Source: Myxococcales bacterium
Lineage (GTDB): Bacteria; Myxococcota_A; UBA9042
Direction of reading: 5' to 3'
DNA: 40,120 nucleotides
Assembly: GCA_009692465.1 (NCBI GenBank)
Contig: SHZD01000033.1
Location: 1 to 40,120, forward strand
Both the position numbers and the translations under genes were made by a program. Below, in pieces: positions 33,084-40,120 of the stretch (its first letter is position 1; the number at the start of each line of letters is the position of its first letter). Below the pieces are notes generated by a model. It was given only the letters and a program-made list of their open reading frames with translations. It had not been told where the DNA came from and searched no databases.

Positions 33084-34250
33084 TTACGGGGCGCTGGGGC
33101 GCTCGCCGCGATCCCAGCCGGGGTACAGCACGACTTTTTGCTCAGTACCGGCGGCCAAGCGGCGATAGCCTTCGCCGATTTCGGACAGCGCCAACTCACT
33201 GGTGACCAGAAAATCCGTTCGCAGGCCACGACGCAGCAAATCCAACATGGTATCCCATGTTTTGTACATTTCGCGGCCGATGACTGCGTGTAATGTCAAG
33301 CCGCGAAAGATGATATTTTGCCCAAAATCTTGCAATGTTACGGCCGAATCAGTTGGCAGACCTAGCAACACAACGTCGCCTGCTGCCCGCGTGCAACGAA
33401 TGCAGTCGTTGATGGCGTCGGGGTGGCCACTGATTTCCATGGCGACGTCGACGCCGCCGTGGGTGGCTGCGATGAGGTTTTCACACAGCGAATTGCGGTG
33501 AGCCGATTCGACCCGATGGACAAACAACCGGTCGCCAAAACCGCCTTGCCGCGCCCGTTCTTCAGCCCGGCGCAAGGCTTTGCCCTTGACGTCCATGACA
33601 TGTATTTCCGCTGCGCCTAAAAAAGCAACAATCTCAACGACCATCGCGCCGATTGCTCCATAGCCGGCAACGAGAACGGTTTTGCCCGTCACCGGTACTT
33701 TGCAGGCAGTGTGGACGGCGTTGCCGAGGGGATCAAGAAAAGCTGCAATCCGGACAGGGACTTCGGGGGGCAAGCACACCACGTTGCTGGCGCTCACAAC
33801 CACATAGTCGGCAAAGCTGCCATCCTGGTTGAGGCCGCGGTATTTGGTGTTGGCGCAGGCGTGGGCTTTTCCGTCTAGACAAGCGGGACAAGTGCCGCAA
33901 ACTTCGTGCATTTCCGCGGAAACGAGCTGACCAATCGCCGGTCCGATGACGCCCTCGCCGAGCTTGTCGACTTCGCCGCAAAACTCGTGACCTTGAATAA
34001 ACGGCGGAGCCAGCAGGCTCTTGAGGCTGGCATCGCCCTTGGCAATGTGGACGTCGGTCCCGCAGATCCCGCAGGCTTTCACTGCGATTCGCACTTGGCC
34101 AGCAGCCGGCTCGGGCACCGCAACGTTTTGGCGATACTCCCAATGGCCGAACTCTGGTACGACGACCGCGTTCATGGTGGTTGGGGTCGAACGCCCCGCG
34201 ACCACGGGCGCGGCCAAGCTGGGTGCAGTTTCACTAACATTGTCTGACAT
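33084..34250 (-). CDS. tdh: L-threonine 3-dehydrogenase-type Zn alcohol dehydrogenase
   Basis: A 388-aa medium-chain dehydrogenase; Tdh oxidises threonine to 2-amino-3-ketobutyrate with NAD. Catalytic Zn site: CGICGTDVHI and GHEFCGEV; structural Zn site: CGTCPACLDGKAHAC. The Rossmann motif is VLVAGYGAIGAM. Family-typical Tdh segments are LDPLGNAVHTA, MEISGHPDAI and FRGLTLHAVIGREMYKTWDTML, which resembles the E. coli enzyme closely. The N-terminus has about 25 extra residues before MNAVVVPEFGHWEY, so the start (34250 chosen; 34175 possible) is uncertain. No kbl is adjacent. The MFS gene lies upstream on the same strand with a 204-bp gap in which I see nothing clear. Confidence 0.85.
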   Translation of the reverse strand: MSDNVSETAPSLAAPVVAGRSTPTTMNAVVVPEFGHWEYRQNVAVPEPAAGQVRIAVKACGICGTDVHIAKGDASLKSLLAPPFIQGHEFCGEVDKLGEGVIGPAIGQLVSAEMHEVCGTCPACLDGKAHACANTKYRGLNQDGSFADYVVVSASNVVCLPPEVPVRIAAFLDPLGNAVHTACKVPVTGKTVLVAGYGAIGAMVVEIVAFLGAAEIHVMDVKGKALRRAEERARQGGFGDRLFVHRVESAHRNSLCENLIAATHGGVDVAMEISGHPDAINDCIRCTRAAGDVVLLGLPTDSAVTLQDFGQNIIFRGLTLHAVIGREMYKTWDTMLDLLRRGLRTDFLVTSELALSEIGEGYRRLAAGTEQKVVLYPGWDRGERPSAP

Positions 34251-34454
34251 AATTTGGGCTTGAGTGCGCCATTCAACTGCGCTTGGAGAATTGGAACACA
34301 GAAGTTGAGTTTTGAAAACGCGGCTCTGCCAGTGCAACTGGGAATCTGGCCGTCACTCGCTCAAGATTGTGAACCTGCAACGCCTGACCAGTCTGCCAGT
34401 TCGGCCAAAGCCGGAGCCGACCAGACCTGGGGCGGGGCCGCGGCAAAGAATCCC

Positions 34455-35735
34455 TCACTCTTTCACAAGTTCCATATTCGCCAGTGCATGGTCTGGGTGC
34501 GTCCCAGTCCTGCGCAGTAGCCATGGCAATGCCAACGTATACAGGGCCGAAATGAACGTGCCCACCGCAAACGCCGCAATGTACCCGGCGCTGCCGGCAA
34601 GATAGCCCGACAGCCATCCGGCGGGCATCTTGCCTAACACTTCGCAGCTAGCTAAAAATGTGTAATGGCTTGCGCCCACGCGGACATCGACGCGGGCCAT
34701 CATCCACGCGAACATCGCTGTTGTCAGAGCTCCGCTAAAGATGTGCTCGACGCACGTGGCCCCGATCACTCCACTAGCCGTGGGTGACGTTGCGGCAACA
34801 GCGACTTCGGCCACCAGGGCTACGGTTCGCAAAGCCGCGGCCCACCATAAAGCGCGCGCCGCCCCAAAGCGCTGTACGGCCCAGCCGCCGGCCAGAGAAC
34901 CGCCGATTGAGGCCGCCATTCCGTACACGCCGACCCAGGCGCCAATTTGAGAGGCGCTGAACCCCTGATCGATGAGGAATGGCTTCCACATGGTAACCAC
35001 AATAGTTTCACCAGCTTTGTAGAAGACAATCACGGCAAGCGCAAAAGCAACGCCGCGTTGGCGCAGTTGCTCGAGCAATGCGCTGACAACAGCCCCAATG
35101 GGACGCGAGCGAGTGATCCGGGCAAGTTCGCTGAATCGGCGTTGAGCCAGCGCTGTTGCTAGGAACACAGCCGCATAGATCGCCGCCATCAAGACGAAGA
35201 CTGCTGACCAGCCTAGACTGGCGCTAACCCAAACAAGGACCCCGCCGCCAATTAGCATTCCACATTTGTAGCCAATGACTTGCGCTGAATTGCCCCAACC
35301 CAGCAATTTGGCGCCAAACCCATCGCGGTCACTGGTTCCCGCCTTCAAAAGGTCCACTGCTAGGCCATCCACCGCGATATCCTGTGTAGCCGCAGCAAAG
35401 TTGAGCACCAAGACTGCCCAAGCTAAGATAGTGATGTCCATAGAATTTCCGACACAAGCCCAAGCAGCAAATCCCGAAGTCAGCGCGAGGCACGCCTGCA
35501 TCGCCAAAATCCAGCGCCATCGCGAACCGCTGCGATCGACCCACGGAGCCCACAGCGCTTTGAGCAGCCACGGCAACGCCAGCGCACCTGCAAGGCCGAT
35601 TTGCTCCAGACTTGCCCCCTGTTGGCGCAACAGGATCGGCAGCGCCACGCTTTGGACCCCAAATGGTATTCCTTGGGCCAGATACAGCGCACACAACAAG
35701 CTAATTTTGCCTAACAATGGTGAGTGCTGGGGCAA
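34455..35735 (-). CDS. AmpG-like MFS transporter
   Basis: A 12-helix major facilitator of the AmpG/acetyl-CoA transporter type. The family N-terminus LYLAQGIPFGVQSVALPILLRQQG, LPWLLKALWAPWVDR and ATQDIAVDGLAVDLL are all visible, followed by WKPFLIDQGFSASQIG in the second half. AmpG imports anhydro-muropeptides for cell-wall recycling; substrates of distant relatives are unknown. No ATG fits: a TTG at 35733-35735 with GGAGG 10 bases upstream is used here, and a further TTG at 35816 is possible. The region to the divergent gene at 35858 would contain both promoters. Confidence 0.85.
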   Translation of the reverse strand: MPQHSPLLGKISLLCALYLAQGIPFGVQSVALPILLRQQGASLEQIGLAGALALPWLLKALWAPWVDRSGSRWRWILAMQACLALTSGFAAWACVGNSMDITILAWAVLVLNFAAATQDIAVDGLAVDLLKAGTSDRDGFGAKLLGWGNSAQVIGYKCGMLIGGGVLVWVSASLGWSAVFVLMAAIYAAVFLATALAQRRFSELARITRSRPIGAVVSALLEQLRQRGVAFALAVIVFYKAGETIVVTMWKPFLIDQGFSASQIGAWVGVYGMAASIGGSLAGGWAVQRFGAARALWWAAALRTVALVAEVAVAATSPTASGVIGATCVEHIFSGALTTAMFAWMMARVDVRVGASHYTFLASCEVLGKMPAGWLSGYLAGSAGYIAAFAVGTFISALYTLALPWLLRRTGTHPDHALANMELVKE

Positions 35736-35857
35736 GGCGCGTCGACCTCCGCTGAGTTTTTTTTCAAATCCGGTGCGGCGCGTTGCGAGAAAGTGAATCG
35801 GAGTCCAGCGTGACAAAGTTGCCGTGGTTTGGCTATTGTTGCCCCAAGAGGACTGTG

Positions 35858-37288
35858 ATGAAGAACCTAATCAGCGCACTGCAAAACCAGCCGAAACGGT
35901 CACCGGAAATCAAGTTTTGCAGCCACAGTGGGCCCGATCTTGGGTTGCAACGTTGCGTTTCTAACCGAAAATACGCTCATCGCTATTCTTCCGGGTCAGC
36001 GGCTCGCCTTGGGCCTGGCCTTGCGGCCGGATTGCAGTCGATCACTGCTTTGGGAGTGTTCACTTTGTTGGCGTTTGGCGGTGCCTGTTCGGCGACCGTC
36101 GCACCAACGGTGGCAACCGGCAACGCAGACAGCGCTAGTGGTGACGGCGGCAATTCCTTGGCGGACGGTGGCACAGCGACAGATACAGGGGCAGCAGTCG
36201 TGCCAATTTGCACGAGTACCAGTGACTGCCCAGTGTCCAAGGTGGCGTGTCTGGAAGCCTTTTGCGATTCACATCAGGTATGCAATCTTCGTCCCGTTGT
36301 CGACGTCATGAGTTGTGATGACAAAAACGAATGCACCAAAGGCGATCAATGTGTAGGCGGCGCCTGCAAAGGCGCCGAAGTTCAGTGCGACGATGCCAAC
36401 GAATGTACCTCGGACAATTGCTTGCCCGCCAAGGGCTGCGACCACGACAACCTAGTCAAAGTCTGTAATACTAAAGACTTATGCCAGTTGCGTGCCTGTC
36501 AGAGTGGCGTCTGTACCACCATCAACGATAAACCCTGCGACGACAACAACACCTGCACAAGCGATAGTTGTTCGCAAACCGCGGGCTGCCAATTTGCCAT
36601 CGCCGCGGGTGCTAGTTGCGACGATAACGACGGCTGCACCAAGAATGACGCCTGCAAATTCGGCAAATGCAAGGGCGTCGGCAAATCATGTGACGACGGC
36701 AATCCGTGTACCGAAGACGGTTGTGATGCCAAAAGCAACTGCGTGCAGACCAACTCGTCTAAATCCTGCAACGACGGCGATAAATGCACCATGAGCGATG
36801 CGTGCAAAGGCGGCAAGTGCGGTGGCAGCCCCAAGCCATGCGCCGACTCAAGCGTGTGCACGGCGGATTTCTGCAACAACTTAACCGGGTTATGTGACAT
36901 TGCCGCCGCCGCAGATGTTACCGCGTGTGACGACGGCAATGGTTGCACAGTTGGCGACAAGTGCTTAGAGATCGTGTGCAAAGGCGGCGAAGCCAAATCA
37001 TGCGACGACGGCAGTCCGTGCACGATGGACAATTGCGATCCCGTCGCTGGCACCTGCACATCAGCGCCAATTGGCGAAGGCAGCGCATGCGGCGCAGGCA
37101 ACCAGTGCCTCACCAATGGCAGCTGTAAGGCCGGGGTGTGTACTGGCGATCTAAAGGCTTGCGACGACAAGAATCCTTGCACCCAAGATCTGTGCGACCC
37201 GGCCAGCGGCGTATGCACCCAAAGTCAGCTCATTGATGGCACGCCATGCGTGACCGGTAAAACTTGCCAAGCTGGTGTTTGTCTATGA
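35858..37288 (+). CDS. Cys-rich lipoprotein with Dictyostelium-type CTDC repeats
   Basis: A predicted 476-aa exported protein. The ATG at 35858 has GAGG about 6 bases upstream, but about 55 residues precede the hydrophobic signal segment (ITALGVFTLLAFGGACS, lipobox GGAC), an odd length for a lipoprotein leader. After an Asp/Gly/Thr linker come about nine repeats of 25-45 residues with the pattern CDDxNxCTxDxC...GxC, as in the slime-mould CTDC repeat. Examples: CDDANECTSDNC, CDDNNTCTSDSC, CDDGNPCTEDGC, CDDGSPCTMDNC. Disulphide-stabilised, Ca-binding-like Asp/Asn clusters suggest a surface adhesin or matrix protein (inference). It is divergent from the MFS gene, and a terminator-like hairpin follows the stop. 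Confidence 0.8.
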   Translation: MKNLISALQNQPKRSPEIKFCSHSGPDLGLQRCVSNRKYAHRYSSGSAARLGPGLAAGLQSITALGVFTLLAFGGACSATVAPTVATGNADSASGDGGNSLADGGTATDTGAAVVPICTSTSDCPVSKVACLEAFCDSHQVCNLRPVVDVMSCDDKNECTKGDQCVGGACKGAEVQCDDANECTSDNCLPAKGCDHDNLVKVCNTKDLCQLRACQSGVCTTINDKPCDDNNTCTSDSCSQTAGCQFAIAAGASCDDNDGCTKNDACKFGKCKGVGKSCDDGNPCTEDGCDAKSNCVQTNSSKSCNDGDKCTMSDACKGGKCGGSPKPCADSSVCTADFCNNLTGLCDIAAAADVTACDDGNGCTVGDKCLEIVCKGGEAKSCDDGSPCTMDNCDPVAGTCTSAPIGEGSACGAGNQCLTNGSCKAGVCTGDLKACDDKNPCTQDLCDPASGVCTQSQLIDGTPCVTGKTCQAGVCL

Positions 37289-37334
37289 AAATATCTCAAT
37301 ATTGTCAGCCTTGTCCACCCAATTCTGCTGTCGG

Positions 37335-37358
37335 CGGCGACCACCGGTCGGCGTTTTT
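37335..37358 (+). terminator. Probable intrinsic terminator
   Basis: CGGCGACC (37335-37342), loop ACC and GGTCGGCG (37346-37353) pair at 7 of 8 positions and are followed directly by TTTTT. It lies 46 bp after the stop of the CTDC-repeat lipoprotein gene. The rest of the 244-bp gap before the kinase gene shows nothing clear. Confidence 0.5.
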
Positions 37359-37532
37359 GCCACGATTACTAGGTCCAACCATTTTCGCTCTCGCGGCCGC
37401 TTCAGTTGATTTGGCGGCGTTTTGCCCTGCTTCGGGTCGCTTTGCGCTTGCAGATGGCCGAATTTGGAGGTACAAGGCCATACGGCTCTGGACGCTGAAT
37501 AGGCTCCGCTGCATGGAGAAGTCGCTGCAAAC

Positions 37533-39077
37533 ATGAGCACTTCAGCAACAAGTCTGGCCAATGGCGGCAACCAAGACGCCAGCAAAACTCAGGTGCTCAA
37601 GCGCCCTCAGTTTGCCAATACGGTTAAGGCTGTATTGTGGGCGGCTGAGGAGGCGGCACAGAACTGGATGGAATTACCAGCGTTTGCTGGCTTGCCTGCG
37701 GATGTTCTAGCCCGAGTCGTCGGCGTTCTTGAGCCCGCCGAATTGCAACTTGGCGAAACCCTGATGAAACAGGGCGACCAGGGCGACGCGCTGTACATAC
37801 TAGAGAGCGGCACTCTGCGCATCACCTTTGAGGCGCCGGACGGTCAGGTCGCCGTCGAACGCACCATTGAAGCGCCTGCGGTTGTCGGCGAAATGGCCCT
37901 TGTTACCGGCGAAAACCGCAGTGCCACGGTGACGGCGGCCGTTGCTTCGCGCGTTTTGCGGATGGAAAAGCCTGAGTTTGAGCGTTTGTGCCGCGAACAT
38001 CCGTACACCGCGATTTTTCTAACCTGCCTTGTTGGCGAAAGACTGTTAGAAAACAAAGGTATCCGTCGGGTTGGCAAGTACCAAGTGGTCGGGCGTCTCG
38101 GCTCGGGTGGCATGGCCACGGTTTTTGAAGCGATTCATCCAGGCCTGGGCCATGCGGTGGCCCTCAAGATGCTGTCGCACGCGTTGGTTTTTGACCCTTC
38201 CTTTGCTGATCACTTCGGTCGCGAAGGCCGGTTGGTGGCTCAACTCAATCACGACAATATTGTGCGCGTCTTGGACACGGAAGAGGCCTACGGCACGCGC
38301 TTTATTGTGATGGAAAAGCTATCTGGCGACGTGCTCGACCACATTGTCAAGCGTGGCGAAAAGTTGCCTTGGTCGCAAGTGCGGAGGATTCTGATTGAAA
38401 TTGCGGAAGCGCTAGCCTACTCGCATGCGCGCGGCTTGGTTCACCGCGACATCAAGCCGGCCAACGTGTTCATGACAGAGGACAAGCGAGTAAAATTGCT
38501 GGACTTTGGCATTGCGGTTGAAACCGATATGGCGCTGGATGATGAAGGCAAGATCATCGGCACGCCGTATTACATGTCGCCTGAACAGATCCTTGGGCAC
38601 CAGCTCGACGGTCGCTCGGATCTGTATTCATTAGGTATTTTGACATTTGAACTGTGCACGCACGAGTTGCCGTTTGTCGCCGATACGGTGCAAGGCGTAT
38701 TCAGCAAGCAATTGACCCAAGACGTGCCCGATCCACGGCTGCTTGATCCAGATATTCCGGACGATATTGTTGAGTTTATCACGCATTGCACGGCAAAACG
38801 CAAAGAAGAACGTTATTCTTGCGCAGCCGAAGCTGCAGATTCTTTGCGCTTAAGTGGCGATTTCAATTCTGCAGATCCGGTTGAAATGTCTAATATTTCA
38901 ATAAATTATCTGCCAAGTCGTCGTGTTCAAGTCCAGCAAATTATCCGTGAAGCCATGGAAAGACTAAATAAACTGCGCGGTGTGCGAGTTTTTGGATCTC
39001 ACGAAGTTGAAGATAGAACTTCGGAAGAGGCCCAGCCTCGAGCGCCGAGATCCAAGGGCGACGCCGTCGAGATTTAG
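37533..39077 (+). CDS. Cyclic-nucleotide-binding domain fused to a Ser/Thr kinase
   Basis: A 514-aa soluble protein with the domain order of eukaryotic cGMP-dependent kinase. Residues about 45-165 are a CRP/PKA-type cNMP-binding domain: FAGLPADVLARVV, GDQGDALYILESG, and phosphate-binding cassette VGEMALVTGENRSATV (118-133), with the Glu and Arg that hold the cyclic phosphate both present. Residues about 183-445 are a Hanks kinase: LGSGGMATVF, Lys212, HRDIKPAN, DFGIA, GTPYYMSPEQ. A short charged tail follows. cAMP, cGMP or a related nucleotide may relieve or impose inhibition (inference). The ATG at 37533 has no near ribosome site. Repeat B starts one base after the stop. Confidence 0.9.
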   Translation: MSTSATSLANGGNQDASKTQVLKRPQFANTVKAVLWAAEEAAQNWMELPAFAGLPADVLARVVGVLEPAELQLGETLMKQGDQGDALYILESGTLRITFEAPDGQVAVERTIEAPAVVGEMALVTGENRSATVTAAVASRVLRMEKPEFERLCREHPYTAIFLTCLVGERLLENKGIRRVGKYQVVGRLGSGGMATVFEAIHPGLGHAVALKMLSHALVFDPSFADHFGREGRLVAQLNHDNIVRVLDTEEAYGTRFIVMEKLSGDVLDHIVKRGEKLPWSQVRRILIEIAEALAYSHARGLVHRDIKPANVFMTEDKRVKLLDFGIAVETDMALDDEGKIIGTPYYMSPEQILGHQLDGRSDLYSLGILTFELCTHELPFVADTVQGVFSKQLTQDVPDPRLLDPDIPDDIVEFITHCTAKRKEERYSCAAEAADSLRLSGDFNSADPVEMSNISINYLPSRRVQVQQIIREAMERLNKLRGVRVFGSHEVEDRTSEEAQPRAPRSKGDAVEI

Positions 39078-39193
39078 GGCACCAACAAAAACTAATCGAT
39101 TTTGTTTGCGCCCGTTTGCTTGCTGTGTGGGTCGCTAAGCTCGCGTCTATTCAGCCGACTCGCCGCTCCGGTCCAATCGCGGATCAATCGAGT
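39078..39193 (-). repeat. Repeat B copy 4, hairpin abutting the kinase stop
   Basis: Read on the minus strand: AACTCGATTG, GCGAGTCGGC, core CGCGAGCTTAGCGACC, AGCAAGCAAACGGG, then an imperfect hairpin formed by plus-strand 39078-39090 (GGCACCAACAAAA) and 39100-39112 (TTTTGTTTGCGCC). The hairpin sequence is unlike those of the other copies. It starts at the base after the TAG stop of the cNMP kinase gene, so stop-hairpin-core order is the same as at mrfA and the TPR gene. Confidence 0.75.
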
Positions 39194-39217
39194 TATTCTT
39201 GCGCCGGCCCTTCGCAT

Positions 39218-39302
39218 CTGTGACAGGCCAAGTCTTTCGTTCACAAGTCGTTTTTGCCTGCTAGGCGGGTCGCAAATTCGCGCCGTGCAGCCCGACTCTT
39301 TC
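39218..39302 (-). repeat. Degenerate repeat B copy 5
   Basis: Minus strand reads GAGTCGGGC, then a diverged core CGCGAATTTGCGACCCGCC and AGCAGGCAAAAACG, similar in order and spacing to the other copies. A possible short stem TGTGA/TCACA sits at the hairpin position. It is in direct tandem with copy 4, as copies 1 and 2 are. The remaining 39303-39531 shows only a TTTGCAC/GTGCAAA inverted pair that may belong to the next promoter. Confidence 0.45.
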
Positions 39303-39531
39303 CTGCGGCGGCATGCAACCCGTGCGAGCCATGTTGATAAAATCATTAGCCCCGATGGCAGCGATTTCCGCCTCAAGCTGCGCAACGAGTGCCGCCGCTA
39401 TTTGAGCGCGATTTCTGGCAGTTAGCCCTTCGTTGCACTCTTGCGATTTCCTTTGCACAATCCGCGCCCCCTTATGCGCCCGCTCGATGTGCAAAATCGA
39501 AGGTTTGGCGCGTTCAACTTGGAGAAATAAC

Positions 39532-40120
39532 ATGCGAAACTATCGTCTTGACTTGCTAACCATGGCGCTTGCCATTGCTGCCGCCGGCTGCGAAAAGAAG
39601 GACACGCCAGCACCGAACCCAGCCACCGCACCAACCGCTACCGCGGCACCAGCCGAACCCGCAAAGGCAGAATCTGCTCCGGCAGCCGAACCGGCCAAAG
39701 TAGAAGCACCCAAGGCTGCTGAAGCGTCGGCACTTGCGCCGACGGTTGCTCCCGTGGCGGCACCCACAGTTGCGCCTGCGGCTGGTGAGCCCCATCCGGC
39801 CATCAAGGACCCGAAATTGGCCGCCGACAAGGCTCCCGATGAGTTCAAAGTGCGCTTTGACACCACCAAGGGCTCGTTTGTGGTCGCCGTGACTAAAAAA
39901 TGGTCACCCGCGGGTGCTGATCGCTTCTTCAACTTGGTCAAGATTGGCTATTTTGCCGATATCGCGTTCTTTCGCGCCATTGCGGGCTTTATGTGCCAGT
40001 TCGGCATTCATGGAGATCCGGCGGTGAACGGGGTGTGGAAAGAAGCGTCGATCGATGACGATCCGTCCGTTGGCCAAACCAACGCTCGCTATACGCTGAC
40101 CTTCGCCAAGAAGGGCATGC
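39532..40120 (+). CDS. Cyclophilin-type peptidylprolyl isomerase lipoprotein (3' end outside window)
   Basis: Partial gene, at least 196 codons, running off the window. The ATG at 39532 has GGAGA 7-8 bases upstream. The leader MRNYRLDLLTMALAIAA ends in a lipobox AAGC; a Lys/Asp start and a roughly 65-residue Ala/Pro/Glu linker follow. The folded part opens VRFDTTKGSFVVAVTKKW and contains the cyclophilin core FFRAIAGFMCQFGIHGDP, where the Arg is the catalytic residue, then NARYTLTFAKKGM in place of the usual NxRGTxxMA. It probably assists folding of exported proteins outside the cytoplasm, consistent with the many exported Cys-rich proteins here (inference). Confidence 0.85.
   Translation, partial: MRNYRLDLLTMALAIAAAGCEKKDTPAPNPATAPTATAAPAEPAKAESAPAAEPAKVEAPKAAEASALAPTVAPVAAPTVAPAAGEPHPAIKDPKLAADKAPDEFKVRFDTTKGSFVVAVTKKWSPAGADRFFNLVKIGYFADIAFFRAIAGFMCQFGIHGDPAVNGVWKEASIDDDPSVGQTNARYTLTFAKKGM

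Noticed and set aside
39261..39533. 90-codon minus-strand frame in the 39.1-39.5 kb gap
   Set aside because: It runs through repeat B copy 5, shows no recognisable domain, and its start lies on the ribosome site of the cyclophilin gene.

Overview
The window reads as chromosomal DNA of a free-living, high-GC, Gram-negative bacterium of the Myxococcota (former deltaproteobacterial) type. The grounds are Ser/Thr kinases with the myxobacterial HRDVSPSN catalytic loop, several cysteine-rich lipoproteins with low-complexity G/A/D/T linkers, a giant kinase/TPR/GAF/sigma-54-activator fusion, and long intergenic stretches occupied by small structured repeats. No species is assigned. No tRNA, rRNA, CRISPR array, phage gene or intact transposase gene was recognised.

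Layout. 1-2.9 kb: a minus-strand pair (ABC exporter, then flavin-reductase-like protein) bracketed by two copies of a 207-bp multi-hairpin element (repeat A). 3.1-6.5 kb: a lipoprotein with three somatomedin-B-like modules, six 21-bp tandem repeats, and a long quinolinate synthase NadA. 6.5-12.3 kb: two minus-strand DNA-repair helicases (PcrA/UvrD-like and MrfA/YprA-like); the gap between them holds a third copy of repeat A inserted inside a copy of a second repeat (repeat B). 12.5-17.4 kb: a secreted Gly/Cys plus KKDEP-repeat protein, an Rsm22-family protein, two translationally coupled lipoproteins (one with a PI-PLC-X-like fold) and a Cys-rich lipoprotein. 17.5-23.7 kb: heme A synthase, a coupled kinase/TPR pair, a P460-type c-haem lipoprotein and CinA/PncC. 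23.9-31.5 kb: a tight plus-strand cluster of a 1622-aa kinase/AAA/TPR/GAF/sigma-54 regulator, a kinase, a radical SAM/SPASM-like protein and a membrane protein. 31.5-35.8 kb: minus-strand metabolic and envelope genes (FAH family, extensin-like, Tdh, AmpG-like MFS). 35.9-40.1 kb: a Dictyostelium-type Cys-repeat lipoprotein, a cyclic-nucleotide-binding/protein-kinase fusion and the start of a cyclophilin lipoprotein.

How the genes fit together. The theme is signal transduction (four kinase-domain proteins, one fused to a sigma-54 activator and one to a cNMP sensor) plus exported Cys-rich surface proteins. Housekeeping genes cover NAD metabolism (nadA, cinA), respiration (ctaA) and DNA repair (two helicases).

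The most unusual content is non-coding. Repeat A is a 207-bp element with CTAG-bounded ends. Repeat B has a conserved core followed by a hairpin whose sequence differs from copy to copy; in three places the hairpin end lies at or within about 12 bp of the stop codon of an unrelated gene, always in the same orientation. Among proteins, the 1622-aa regulator with its downstream kinase and radical SAM genes, and the cNMP-kinase fusion, deserve the closest look.
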